A stretch of 64,000 nt of DNA from Undaria pinnatifida (lineage: Eukaryota > Sar > Phaeophyceae > Laminariales > Alariaceae), in assembly GCA_012845835.1 (NCBI GenBank), contig JABAKD010000009.1:7963413-8027412 (forward strand), written 5' to 3'. The notes beneath the pieces were generated by a model. It ran no database searches. It was given only the letters and a program-made list of their open reading frames with translations, and had not been told where the DNA came from. Below, piece by piece: positions 31,418 through 43,316 of this stretch; positions within the stretch are counted from its first letter, which is position 1, and each line of letters starts with the position of its first letter. The position numbers and the translations under genes were made by a program.

Positions 31418-34400
31418 CTAAAAAAGTTGCGCGAAAACATGCGCGGAATTTACGGCCGAGAGTAACACAATAATCGTGAAAAATTGCGCGGAATATGTGC
31501 GGTGTTTATGGCCGTGAGGACAACATCAAGAACTTGTGTTTCGGAGGGGCCAGCGACACATGGGGGTGGCTCACATGCGAAAAAAAAAAAACGCACCCAC
31601 GCCATAAGCCAGCAGCGAGACCTGTCACCTACAACATATGTCAGGACATGGTACGCGACCGTTTAGGTCATGTAACGGACGGAGGGCAGGTCTAGACTTA
31701 ATCTACCAGTTTCACTAGGGTGCTTGCGATATACTAAACGTGTTGGCTAAGAAAACGTACAACATTAGCGTCGAAACCGACGAAAATATACCGACGAAAG
31801 TCGGGACCCTACGCCAACCCAACCAACAAAAAGTACCATTTTGTATTGAAACCGACGAAAGAGAAAAACTACTTTTCAAGGGTTAGGTTCTGTACTTTTC
31901 TTTTTTTTTTGGTACTAAGGCATAACAGTAGAAGCTTGGTCGGGTTGTGCGAACGAATGAATGCCTTCGAAATTATTTTTCGGATGAGATATTGAGCTCC
32001 TTATGAGAGGAGCTCAGGGACTTTCTGATGCTACACGCCTACAATGGGGGGGGGGGGGGGGGGGGGCGTACTCACTTGTTGCTCGCCTTATTACGGAGAT
32101 CCATTGTTAACAGGATGGAATTTCACCAAAGAAAAGGGAAGCGCATCGCCACTTTATACGCGAGCTCTCCTGCGCTACAAACTGTGTTCGATCGAGGCCC
32201 TGAATACTTGTGCAAGACCAGCCAACGAAATAAACTGTAGCCAAGCGCTTTTACACAGAAGCCGGGTGCTTTTTTGCCCCCCTTTGTTGTTTGATAATTC
32301 ATCCCGCACACAATGCATCTCCGTAATAGTCATGTGACCATTGACCACACATCCCTTTCGAGACGGAACACCGTTCCTACCCCTAACAGAGACACCTCGC
32401 TTGCGTTAGAGTGGGGGGTAAGGTAACCTCATTTCCACTACCAAGCGTTGGAGACTCAGTCAAGTCGCTCTGGACCTTGCTAAAAAGCGGCCTTAATTTT
32501 TTTTTCTTTATGATTGAGTGCACATCGTGAAACCGAAAGACATCGAAAAGCCTAACCCTTTTAGAGCGCCCCCAGAATTCCCCCCCTATACTGATTCCCA
32601 AGTAATATGTCCCCCCAAACCGGGTTTTCACTTAGAAAAGGCGTTAAGGTTGAAAATAAAAAGCGCAGACACTCGCACGTGAGCCGAAACATGAGCCCAC
32701 TACCGCAGCCTTGGCCGCCAGGACGAAATCAGGACAAAATCAATCGATCGCGGAGCCGCAGGATAGGCTTGTCCGTCCGTCCAGTTTCGACCCTTGACGA
32801 TAAGCCATCCGCGCAAGCGTCCCACAAAAAAAACCACCTGTCTGCCCAATTCTATCGTAGCGCTATGTTTTTGCTTGCCTTCTCAAGGTATGGGTACTCG
32901 CCGACCCACACGTTCGCGGCAGGGACAAATGTGTCGGACACGCCCACAATTTCCTTGAAATCTTCATCTGGACTGACCTGCAACACAACACAACACAACA
33001 CAACACAACACACACATAAACAGCAATAGACGCGACACACAGTTAGTAGCCGCGGCAGTAGTAAAAACGGAGGAAACGTTTCTTATTAATAGCAAGAATC
33101 TCGTCGCGTACTCTCCCATAGGCAGCCTCGTCGCCCGACGCATGCCTCCAGAAGCGCGCTACGATAGAGGTGCTGCACAACTTTTTTTTTTCAATACTAC
33201 CCCTCACTTTGGGAGCAGCTGTTAAGACCTCTCCCCCCGCAAAAAAAAACGATCAAGGAGAAAACCAAAACTGCTCGTACGAGGATGAAAAAATCCCCAT
33301 GGCCTAGATACACAATAATTCATCAGTTTTACAGGAAAAAAAAAAACTGGCTCTTTCCGACGATTGTGGGTTTTCTAACAAGGAGTCCCGTCACTCATAA
33401 ACCCGTTTCAGCCCAAAAAAGTGCTACCTCTGTCGTAGAATGTGCCGCTAACTCTACTAGAGGTATAGAGGTGGCACGTTTGGGCTGACAAAAAAAAAAC
33501 GTTTCCAGATAAATGACCGGGCTCCCTTAACCCCCCAAAAAAATCGATCGCCGGATTTTTGTTCCCTTTGATTTTTTCATTGCACAATCGTTTGCGTAGA
33601 AAGAAAAAAAAAAACAGCGCATGCATGGGGATCGTTCATCGGGTATACTAGCACTCTGTTTCTTTTAGGGTCAAAAACCAGGTTTCGGGAGAGGCATGGA
33701 GCTCCTTAACCCCTCCCTGTACTAACTTCAAGTAAATTTGTCCCAAAAAAGGCTTTCCAGTACGAGTGAAAGCGTTGAGCGAGGAGCACACCAGAAAAAA
33801 AAAAAAAAAAACGATTCACCTCTATCGCCGCCTGCGCCCCCCGTATTGCTAAAAAATGCGCCCCCTCCCCTGAAGAGCCATCCCACCCTACTACTAGGGA
33901 TGCAGCAGAAGATTCTAAGATTTTTCTGAGCTCTCAACACGAGGAGCCAGCTCAATATCCCACCATCATCACCCGAACCATGACTTCGAAGGCATTCGTT
34001 CGCGACAATCCGATCCACGTTTCTACGAGCTATTAGTCCTAACACAAAGCACCAGGTACACTCGTAAAACTACGATAGTTCTCGCAAACCGGTAGTCTTC
34101 TCGTAAACCGATGGTTCCACGCTTGAGGCGCTCACCCGGTCAGAAGGTCAGAAACGTTAGCCCCCCCCCCCCAAAAGCGCAACAACCCCCTACCGTGCGA
34201 TGACGCGTAACATACTCACAAGGACAGCCTCGGCCACCATGCCCGGGCGGACGCGAGCGTACTCATCCTTCGTTCGGGTCCGAAATTTGAGCGCCCGCCC
34301 GTCCTCGTCCTCGATCACCATTCGCAGGAAAACGGGCTGTCCGGTTATCGGGTGGTACTGGGAGAGAACGTCCCCCCAGAGCATGGCCGCCAAGTCCCGA

Positions 34401-37400
34401 GCCCGCCAAACACACAAAAAAAAGGAAAAGCGGATGGGACAAAAAGAGACGTAAAAAAAAAAAACATGCTTCAGCCACTCAGCAGTACGGGTGCAACAGA
34501 GCGTAAAACAAAGCAGACGCGAAAAAAATGCGAAAAAAGAAAAACACAAAACGCGTTTTAGGCACGCAGCAGTACGAGTGCATAACGCTTGGGAGATTTT
34601 CAGGAAAACTGTTTTGTCTTTTTTTTTTTTGTCACGGGTTACAGCAGCGTTTACAACCGTCGTCATTGGTGTACGTGGACCGTGTGTTATGCCGGTAAAA
34701 CTGAGGGAGCACGATCGCCCCGGAAAACGCCGCACAAAGTCGCCCGGCGACATAGCAGGGGACACTCGAGGGATTCTCCCTCACGTCGTGTGCTTGGGGA
34801 AAGCTAACTCCTGCAGCACAGCACAAGAAACCGTCCGGTCAACAAGCACGCAAAAACACAAACCACAGGAAGATAAAAGCACACCCATTCAGCTGTGGAA
34901 GCCCGCTCGTATAACGTGTGCAGTAAACGTCAAACCCGGGGGGGGGGGAGGGTCCAAAACGAGGGAGCGCTAACTGGCCATTTCTGCCGATATCTCCGAC
35001 AATCACTTTTCAATCGACCACCAGTGCTCAAGCGTTGCACCACGCTCCTGCATCGAATCTATGTCACCCGAAAATACAGCACGCCGACATAATCCATGCG
35101 TGTTCACGTCCTTTGTTCTAGACAATAACCAACGCCTAACGCGGACGATTTTATTTCTTCTGTTTTTTGTGGTATCCGGTGGTTCGATGCTCACGTTGTG
35201 AGCTTTTGACTTCTTACTCTCTGGACGTCGTTTCCGTCAAACGTGAGCCAAAGTCCACCGTCTCTTGCGTACAGTCGCAAGAACACGATGCCCCTTCCAG
35301 AAAAACTCCACCCGCGCCGATGGCGATTGACATGTCCGATGAACAACGCGCCGCGCTCGTCAAACTACGGGACAAAGTTCCGCCCTATCTACACGATTTT
35401 GTTGTGCATTGACCACGCCGAGTGGGGTGCTGTAGAAATAGCACAATTAGCTGACGTTTCTTTAGTCAAGTACGAACACCTGTTCTCGCGCGACGAAAAT
35501 AGATTTGGGTCACTGCACGGCCCTTCCTTTTCGTATTGAGGTGGAGCCAGGCACGCGCCCAGTTAAACAGCGGCCGTGCCGGCGAAATCCGGCAATCAAT
35601 GCAAAAGTGCAAATGGAAATAGAAAAATTGGTAGCCGCAGGCGCGTGCTACGTAAATCGAACTCCGATTGGGCACCGCCCCCAGAGGTGGTTATGAAGTA
35701 AGATGGCAACATCCGTTTAACTTGTAACTGCCAGCGATTGAACGACGCGACGATATTTCCAGTGTTGCCGTTGCCTTCTATAGACGAACTTCTCGATTCA
35801 TTGGGTGGTTCCAAAAGTACTTTCTGTTTTAGACGTAGCAAGTGGATTTTTTCCAATCAGCTATTGAGCCCTGGTACTACCCCTTTAACTGCAGCATGTA
35901 CGCAAACGTAATTTTTGTATGTGTCGTTACGTACGCCTATGGGTACCAACGTTAGCCCTGGGTGCTTCCAGCGCCTTATGGCTCAAGTTTGTGGAGGTTT
36001 GCAGCGTGTACAGTTGTACATTGATAACATGGCGGGGAACTCCAAAAAAAAAATCTGCACCGCATCACGTCAGCGATTTACGAGCATTTCTAGAAAGGTT
36101 CACTGGGTACAATTTGGAAGCTATCACTCGAAAAAGGCGTACACAGGCACCCCTGAAGTTCAATCCCTTGGTCATGTAGTGACGCCATTCGGGTTATAAC
36201 CCCGGACCCCAAGAAAATCGACGCCATGATGAAAATGCCTATGCCTTCCATGGAAGGGGAGCTCCGTTCGTTGTTAGGTAGTGCTTCATACCTGCGAAAA
36301 AATCTGCCGAGTTTGTCAGCGTCGACTAAAGATTTTTTTTCTTTGTGGTGTAAAGATTTGCGCTTCGAGTTCACGGATCATCACGCTGAGATAGCTCTGA
36401 GGTTATGGCGATGACTCAAAATACTGTATGATAGTGATGCACACGATGAACTGACTCGTAGTGTGGGGCAGTGTGGGGAACGGCGGAATGATACATAGCG
36501 GTGTAGACGCTCTTGCTCAACTCGCTGGCCCCCGTGCCGTGCCCGTCGTGAGGTACCGCTGACTCGACACGCATTGCGTCCAAGCTGCGCTCAACACATC
36601 GAGGGGTTTGAGGGGATGGCCCGGCGGGGCTGGGCGGTGGAGATGGAACAACAGGACGCGGCGGCTCCACCGCCCTATTCGGTCGACGAAGCAATTGCGC
36701 GATGTGAGCATGTTCCGAATCGGGTAAAAGTGATAACGCAATACGTAGGCACGCCGGAGGGAAGCAGGGGGGGAAGGTCCAGAATGACCCCCGAGTGTCG
36801 ACACGACGGGTGTTGACCGCCCGTGCCGCGGCAGCCGACCCACCCCTATCGGCGACCCAGTCGCGGCGGGAAGCAGCCGCGACGGCCGACGCCCCCCCCG
36901 TCGCCGACGGAAGTATCCCCGACAGGGGGGACGGTCGACGTGCCACATCGTCCGGACTCAACCGTATCTCGTCGATGTGCGCGGCCAAGGGGGGGGGGGG
37001 GGTCTAGCATGGGAGGCTTCGCGTGCGCAGAAAGTGTTGGGGAGATCACACCGGGGTTTGAGGACATGACCGAGGTTGGACGCACGGCGCATCAGATTTC
37101 TCGCGGTTAGGAGCAGAGTCACGGGCAACAGCACGTGCCGCGCCAGCGGCGGACATTGGCGTCGTCTATGGCCTAGGTACACAAGAAAAAAATCATAATA
37201 ATACCTGGTGTTGAGGGCAAAACAATAAATGAATTTTGACGATTATGGATTAACGCCTTAACAACAGGAAACCCTTTTTTCTGTGACAAATTTACTTGAT
37301 TTTAGTATAGGGAGGGATCTGGGGGCTCTAAAGGGGTTAAGGAGCCCCGTCATTCAGAAAAAATGTTTTCAGCCAGAAAGTGCTCTTTACCTCTATTGTA

Positions 37401-38704
37401 AATAGCAAAAATGAATTAGGATGACTATGGATTAACGCCTTTACAACAGGAAACCCTTTTTTCTGCGACAAATTTACTTGATTTTAGTATAGGGAGGGAT
37501 CTGGGGGCTCTAAAGGGGTTAAGGAGCCCCGTCAATCAGGGAAAATGTTTTCAGCCAGAAAGTGCTCTTTACCTCTATCGTATATAGCGCGCGTCGGAAC
37601 TGCCGAGTAAGAAATTATTTAGGTATTGCTATACTGAAGCCAGTGTCGGACAAATTCTTTCCCAAAATAAGAAACCCAGCCAAAAAACCGACACCACTCT
37701 TATCCGGAAATATAAAGCAATTTGACAGGAATATTGAAAACAAAAATGTTGCTTATATTTCCGGACATGTTCGTATCTCGGTTTCTTAACAAGGGGGCGG
37801 GTGTTCTATTCTTATCTTTCCCCCGGATGTAGCGAGAGCTGGATCGCTCGCCTTCTCGCCCCTCTCCCCACGCACCTCTTCTGTTGCGCTAACCACACGT
37901 GCGCTGAAGATAGCGATTGAGTTGCCTATGGCTCCCGGGAAAGGAGCGATTCTTCCGCGCAGCGCCCGATTTCGCCGGAATGCGGTCACGTTCGGCCCCA
38001 GCAACCAGTAAAACAGGAAAGCCTGTAGAAAACGGGGTACGGTGCGGTGCAGCGCGGTGTGATGCGGTGCGGTACGGGCATGGGTACGGTTTGAGATAAA
38101 GACAGTCACACCGAATGATATGATACCGCAGATGCAGCAGTCAGCGCCGAACATCTTGCAGACCATCTGGTCCTGTGCGATCGAAGCGGCGTTGTTGAGC
38201 GATGACTCCAGCGGGGGCCGGAGCGCGCGTCAGGCAAAGCTTCACTGGGTAGCATTTTTGCGCCGGCTCATGACCACTGTCGTACATAATAGCATACACA
38301 CCAGGAGGACAGCAGCCGTACAAGAAACCTAGGCTTGGGTACAGTAAAATATTTACTTCTCTTAATAGCAGTAGGTTCGCGTGCTGTACTCGTGCTCGTC
38401 CTTCCATTCGCTAGTATGTACTCTTGTGTTGTGTACAGCACCCGCGACACGGATCGCGCTAAGCTCTATCCTCACCGCGCCGATGAGCGACATCGTCCCC
38501 ACACCCAAGAAAAAACTCGTGAAGTAACACGCCCACAGGCCCAAGAAGGCGACCGCGGACACCTCGAAGAACTTGCCCACCCGCTGCACGTCCGAGCCTC
38601 CCCAGAAGTGCGTCCACTGGTCGCGCGTCGCCAGGGCCGGTAGCACTTTGTGTCCGGCGTCCGCGGACAGCCGGGTCAAACCGCAGCGCAGCTCTGTGCG
38701 GCGC
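30890..38704 (-). CDS. Membrane protein with charged, Ser/Arg/Gly-rich tail (last three exons; 5' end not found)
   Basis: Exons, in reading order on minus: 38704-38476, 34357-34220 and 31417-30890. All join in phase 0 and end at a stop at 30890-30892. The first codes a hydrophilic stretch (ATRDQWTHFWGGSDVQRVGK), then one or two hydrophobic helices (FFEVSAVAFLGLWACYFTSF onward). The second reads YHPITGQPVFLRMVIEDEDG and continues in a small charged domain. The third starts VVMERLLASRDSRRRRGG and is Asp/Glu, Tyr and Arg-rich. I do not recognise the family; a plastid or thylakoid membrane protein is possible. Upstream exons were not located. Confidence 0.55.
32980..33012 (+). repeat. CAACA microsatellite
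   Basis: Seven uninterrupted CAACA units. This is the reverse complement of the TGTTG array at 43125-43316. Confidence 0.9.
33170..33480 (+). repeat. Interspersed repeat family R3, copy 3
   Basis: ACTACCCCTCACTTTGGGAG, ATGGCCTAGATACAC, CCCGTCACTCATAAACCCG and TACCTCTGTCGTAGAATG follow in order, as in copies 1 and 4. Confidence 0.7.
34220..34357 (-). CDS. Middle exon of membrane-protein gene
   Basis: 46 codons, phase 0. The minus-strand acceptor GTTCTCTCCCAG has a good pyrimidine tract, and the donor is CTT|GTGAGT. The frame stays open upstream (DLAAMLWGDVLSQ), but no AG lies between that stretch and a long T-rich tract, so the shorter exon is preferred. Confidence 0.55.
35330..36415 (+). 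pseudogene. Decayed Ty3/gypsy-type reverse transcriptase relic
   Basis: Fragments in shifting plus-strand frames follow the order of a gypsy polymerase. They are an inter-domain segment (PGTRPVKQRPCRRNPAINAK, then EIEKLVAAGA), an RT segment (FQRLMAQVCGGLQRVQLYID, a degenerate form of the LDD region), a LGHVV block, and RSLLGSASYLRKNLPSLSAS before the RNase H region. Stops and frameshifts break it throughout. It lies inside an intron of the minus-strand membrane-protein gene. No LTRs were identified. Confidence 0.75.
37150..37590 (+). repeat. R3 repeat with internal 178-bp tandem duplication
   Basis: Begins at CTATGGCCTAGGTACAC. The unit ATTAACGCCTTnACAACAGG onward through GTGCTCTTTACCTCTAT is present twice, starting near 37240 and 37420. 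The copies differ at only a few bases, so the duplication is recent compared with the family divergence. Confidence 0.88.
38476..38704 (-). CDS. Transmembrane exon of membrane-protein gene
   Basis: The minus-strand donor is GCG|GTGAGG. The acceptor is either AAAAGCAG (exon from 38704) or CGCACAG (from 38693). The coded segment runs from RRTELRCGLTRLSADAGHK through WGGSDVQRVGKFF to a long hydrophobic stretch ending TMSLIGA. Another open frame on the same strand (start 38818) is out of frame with this and looks spurious. Confidence 0.55.
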
Positions 38705-39444
38705 CTGCTTTTTACGCGGAAGGTACCCCAAGGAAAACGGTGTCGTTTTAGGGCGAAGCCAAGATGACGGTGATGCGAGCATAGACCACGCAGTTAAGGC
38801 GAGCGAGGCACAGAACACCCGTTAATAGTGCGAGCGATGAATCATAACCATTTAATACTGGTGGTTTCTCTGTTCATCATCATGGCATCGCGATCCAGAG
38901 CGATTTTCAGCCCCGTCTCGGGGACACGGGCAGAGAGGGTGGGCGACACAACAAGTGGATTACTTGGTCTCATGCCGTGCTGAGTCGTGGCCGTCGCGTG
39001 CTGCGCATTGCCGACAATCCCGCAGCGGTCCTGAATGACAATGCCGCATCCCGAGCCATCGAGAGGTGATATTGCTGCTGACATTTACTGGCTTTAAATT
39101 TCAAACTACTAAACAGGCAGACCATCAGCCTATCAACAGCGGCGAGATTTTTCCTCCCAACGAAAAACTAAATATGGCAGGAGTACGCAGCGACCAGCGA
39201 TCAGCAGCGTCTTTCCCACCACGTCAAACCGCCTTGAGCAGCAGCTTTCCTGCAGCACATCATCTTCGCGCATCGCACATGAATTCAGCAGCAGCGTACA
39301 GACTGTTCCGCACTTGGACCTCGAACACACACTGCCGAGGCTGCCCAAGGTGATGTGTTGCACACACAGATGCAGCAATATAGGTCGGGTGGAGCCGCTA
39401 TACTTTGTCAATCGATCGGGCACAGCTGACATTTAGAAACATGA

Positions 39445-39605
39445 AAAAACCACTTCAGCTGTGAATCAAAAACATTTTCATCGAAATTCAACTTTGCAAG
39501 TTGTGTGTGATACTTCGATCGCGCGTGTTACGGAGTGTGGATGCCCTCGTGAAGGAGGCAGGTCGGTGACATCCCTGCTGATACCAGGGTCAACAGGTAG
39601 CTGAC
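39445..39605 (+). repeat. Interspersed repeat family R1, copy 4
   Basis: Contains CTTCAGCTGTGAATC, TTCAACTTTGCAAGTTGTG, GATCGCGCGTGTTACGG and GGTCGGTGACATCCCTGCTG. It is the most diverged of the four copies. Confidence 0.72.
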
Positions 39606-39704
39606 ATCATACTACCGGGCATCATCCAACAAGAAAAAACCACCCAACAGCAGCTCGTCTGCACCACATCGCATTGCCAGTCAGCAGCAGCAGTAGCGAC
39701 ACAA

Positions 39705-39820
39705 AAAAAGGCAGCCGTAAACACCCGCGCCCCGCTGGCACCTGCAGTCCAAAACCTAGCGACACAAAAAAAGGCAGCCGTAAACACCCGCGCCCCGCTG
39801 GCACCTGCAGTCCAAAACCT
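39705..39820 (+). repeat. About 56-bp tandem duplication
   Basis: GCGACACAAAAAAAGGCAGC through CCTGCAGTCCAAAACCT occurs twice in direct succession with essentially no differences. The minus-strand frame reads the same peptide twice, an artefact. Confidence 0.9.
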
Positions 39821-39984
39821 TGCTGTCTACCTATGGTTCGCCTATAAGGCCCCCTGCCTTCTTACGTTGCAGTTTGTTGTTGTTCTGGGGTATGAAATTA
39901 TATATATATACGGTATACTCTTCCCGCGCCACTCGTCATGAACCTGGTACGTGTTCACTGCTGTAGGAGAGCATTAACCCTTTT

Positions 39985-40545
39985 GGTGAAGCGCGATCGA
40001 AACGATCGACTTGTACGACCTTACCAAGCGTCTAGTGGGAGCGCGCAGCAGAGTGACTAATATAATGTCAACCCCCGTTTCCAACTCCCAGATTTTTCCC
40101 AGTCTAACTCCAAGTGTTCTGTCCCCATGACGGGAGTGCGGTGCTAAAACGCTCAATAGTATCATGCAACGCGCGTGGCCTACAACTAACTCCTAGGATT
40201 GTTGTTTTATAAACATATTCCAACCACACCCGACGCCAGCAGCCCCGGATTTTTCTCTTCGAGCGGCTGATCTAGCCAACACCCGAAGCCAGCAGCCGGC
40301 TTCTTTCTTCGAACGGCTGATCTTGCAAATCGGCAGTTTTATTCGTCAATTTTTTCGCTCTCAAAGCTCCCAAATGGATTATAACCCCTTGATAACCCGT
40401 TAAGGAAACCTGGCACACCTCGAACACAGATCACTACACCAATCCTTAGTTAATTATGATGATCTAGATATTTCAGGGGAAGATCTGTATGATCTATCTA
40501 GCTCCACATTATCTGGAAGGAGCCGCACGATCTGCACGATCAAGC
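39985..40545 (+). repeat. Long interspersed repeat family R4, copy 2
   Basis: Collinear with 7220-7690. This copy has an inserted ~100 bp near 40050-40150 and a local duplication of the GCCAGCAGCC..CGGCTGATC segment. Confidence 0.7.
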
Positions 40546-41219
40546 ACGGGTATCCTGGGATGGCTCTGCACTCCAAAGATACAGATCGAGCACAACATTC
40601 TCAAAACGGCGGACGCGGGATATATACACTGTAGATGGTCTAGATGATCTAGATGATCTAGACGATCTAGATGGTTTAGATGATCTAGATCATGACCTAG
40701 ATTATCTACATCGTGATCTATCCGAGGTGTGGAAACATAGACGACAAAAACTGACGATTACGGCATAGGCTACGTCAAAAGCGGCTCGGGCTGCCGGGCC
40801 AGGTGACGCGTGCGAAGCGATGGCACCTGCACTTGACTAACTGCACGTTTTTCTAAACGGGACCGTTGATGCGACAATATCGCCCTGTTTTGGATTCCTC
40901 TCGCATTCCTGGGCTCCAAAAGGGCTCGTGAAATAGTACCGCTATCTCTTTACGAGTAGAGACGTAACATGCTTGATTGATAACTGACACCACCATGCGC
41001 AGAAAATACGAGCAATGTTCCGTGCAGTGCTGCCTACCAGCAGGGCTTTCATGGACGGCGCCGGTTTGATGCCTTAAAGTACGTGCGCAGCTTGCTGCTG
41101 CTTGCTGCTGTATTTACCAGAGCCATGTCTGATCAACTGCCAACCTGTTCGAGATGCAACACCGGCAATTACAGATTAGCAGAATTACTAAAAATGTTCC
41201 GTGTGCTGTGGTTCTATGT

Positions 41220-41799
41220 GCAATACCAGCCAGGGGTTCATGCACGTGTTTACCGATATCTGACGCCGTTTTGATGCCTTGCGCGCATGCTGCTGCTACT
41301 TGCTTCTGTACTTGACAGGTCACGTCTAATGAGCCGCCCACCAGTTCGAGATGCAACGCCGGCACTATAAGGGTAACTCAGATTAGGAACCATTAAAATA
41401 TTTATTGAGATGCGACAAGATCGATGGCAGTTACGCCTACAAGGAGCTGCCATTCACTCGCGTGTGCTATCTCTGCGCGCAATCTCTGGGGGCGACAACG
41501 TAGCGATATGCAATACCAGCCAGGGGTTCATGCACGTGTTTACCGATATCTGACGCCGTTTTGATGCCTTGCGCGCATGCTGCTGCTACTTGCTTCTGTA
41601 CTTGACAGGTCACGTCTAATGAGCCGCCCACCAGTTCGAGATGCAACGCCGGCACTATAAGGGTAACTCAGATTAGGAACCATTAAAATATTTATTGAGA
41701 TGCGACAAGATCGATGGCAGTTACGCCTACAAGGAGCTGCCATTCACTCGCGTGTGCCATCTCTGCGCGAAATCTCTGGGGGCGACAACGTAGCGATGA
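41220..41799 (+). repeat. 290-bp near-perfect tandem duplication
   Basis: GCAATACCAGCCAGGGGTTC begins at 41220 and again at 41510. I see only one or two differences between the copies. A diverged third copy lies upstream at about 41045-41219. Confidence 0.95.
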
Positions 41800-42079
41800 T
41801 CTCTTTTAAGGTTGATCACGGACAATGGCACTGAAACCATCACGATTGATTTCTACACCGACTTCAGCATACCGGCTCCCCGACTTATGAGTTTCCTGCA
41901 GAAATAAATCAGCCTGCCTTTCTTTACTTTAATTCCTTTTTTCTTAGCCCTGGTCCCAACCCCCCCATACACACCCCCCCCAAAAAAACGTCCTCAAACA
42001 CGGGTTTCCAGCTGTGAAGGCGTTAGTACGAGCTATGCGAGATTCTGATTTCCGACGGCGCCAAAAAATAGGGGCTCAG

Positions 42080-42959
42080 GTCATCTCTTATAATAGCGTA
42101 TGTCCGAAACAGAAAATGAACGTTTTCGGATCGCAAATCACGTTTGGCTATCTTATACCTGGTAGACCCGAAAATGGCGATTTTTCAGGCTTCCGTTTTC
42201 GGCTTTAGCTTTCGGATCGGCCTCCAGCAGAAAAAGGGGGCCCATTTTCTGATGAAATCCCCATCCGAAAATGGCAGCCCGATTCGGTTTTACACATGTC
42301 ATGGGAGGCAACAAGCTTGGTAACAACTTGAAAACAGTACTGTATTAGAACTGCAAAGACACAAGACACGCGCATCAGACACATCTATCTGTCTGCTGTG
42401 AGCACGCAACACGGATCATAGGCGTACTCGTGCTGCTGCTGTGTCCCGCTATCCGCTGGCATATACCTCAGGCCTCACCACGTGTCGATAGGGCCAGATA
42501 GTGATGGTGACGACAACGAGAAGCCTTGCCACTCTCGTCGCAGTCGCAATTGCAGCATTCGCCAAAACACAGAGACACACACTACTGCTATAAATACTCG
42601 TATTTGCCGAGGACGAGGACAGCCGCCGTCTGCGACATGTCATTGATGTACGAGATCGACGGGAGGCGAACGATAACCCTCCTCGCGTGAAGCGCACACG
42701 GCCTGTTTTCCCTCGCCCCACCTACAAAGCCTCATCTGCGTGTGCGCTGAGATGCTCTGGTGCAGCGAACTCGCGCGAGTATGTACGTGGTTGAGCGATC
42801 GCCCTTGTTGATTATTTATCGCGAGAACTTTGTTAAAAAAGCAATCTGCAAATTCCGTTGTCATTAAAAGGGTCGTCGATCCGATTCTGCCCGTCTTATT
42901 CTGCCGTCCGAAAATCAAGCTCATTTTCTGTTTCGGATACGCTATTGTAAGAGATGGCA
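42080..42959. mobile_element. Element with ~45-bp terminal inverted repeats (MITE-like)
   Basis: The left end reads CATCTCTTATAATAGCGTATG followed by TCCGAAACAGAAAATGA. The right end, reverse-complemented, reads CATCTCTTACAATAGCGTAT and TCCGAAACAGAAAATGA. At ~880 bp it carries no transposase-like frame. The longest internal frame (minus, 42449-42721) has no recognisable domain. No target-site duplication was evident by eye. Confidence 0.75.
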
Positions 42960-43124
42960 TCATTGCTCATTACTCATTTACAGCCTCGCGTGTCCGAAAT
43001 AGTGTCCCGTGTCCCAGCCGACGATCCGATCTCCCATCTCCCCAGAGACCAATGTTTACCATTTTGGGACGAACACGCACCAATGCCCAATGACGGCGAA
43101 GTATTTTTGCTGAGTTTGACTGTT

Positions 43125-43316
43125 GTGTTGTGGTGTGTTGTGTTGTGTTTTGTGTTGTGTTGTGTTGTGTGTTGTGTTGTGTTGTGTGTTGTGTTGTGTT
43201 GTGTTGTGTTTTGTGTTGTGTTGTGTTGTGTTGTGTTTTGTGTTGTGTTGTGTTGTGTTGTGTTGTGTTATGTTGTGTTGTATTGTGACGGGTCGTGTTT
43301 TGTTGTGTTGTCTTTC
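43125..43316 (+). repeat. TGTTG pentanucleotide microsatellite
   Basis: About 190 bp of TGTTG/TGTTT units. Open frames across it on both strands (Cys/Val-rich on plus, His/Asn/Thr-rich on minus) are artefacts. Confidence 0.95.

Larger units (their letters stand above)
31418..34219 (-). other. Intron of membrane-protein gene, repeat-filled
   Basis: 2.8 kb with a G-homopolymer (~32046-32066), a CAACA pentanucleotide array (~32980-33012), R3 copies (33170-33480) and further R3-like fragments to about 33800. No exon seen. Confidence 0.45.

Noticed and set aside
36416-36988. 190-codon minus-strand frame beginning MAAHIDEIRL and opposing plus-strand frames
   Set aside because: Next to the gypsy relic and possibly element-derived, but no recognisable domain or consistent frame.
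38459-38818. 119-codon minus-strand frame with signal-like start
   Set aside because: Starts at GTG and is out of frame with the supported transmembrane exon it overlaps.
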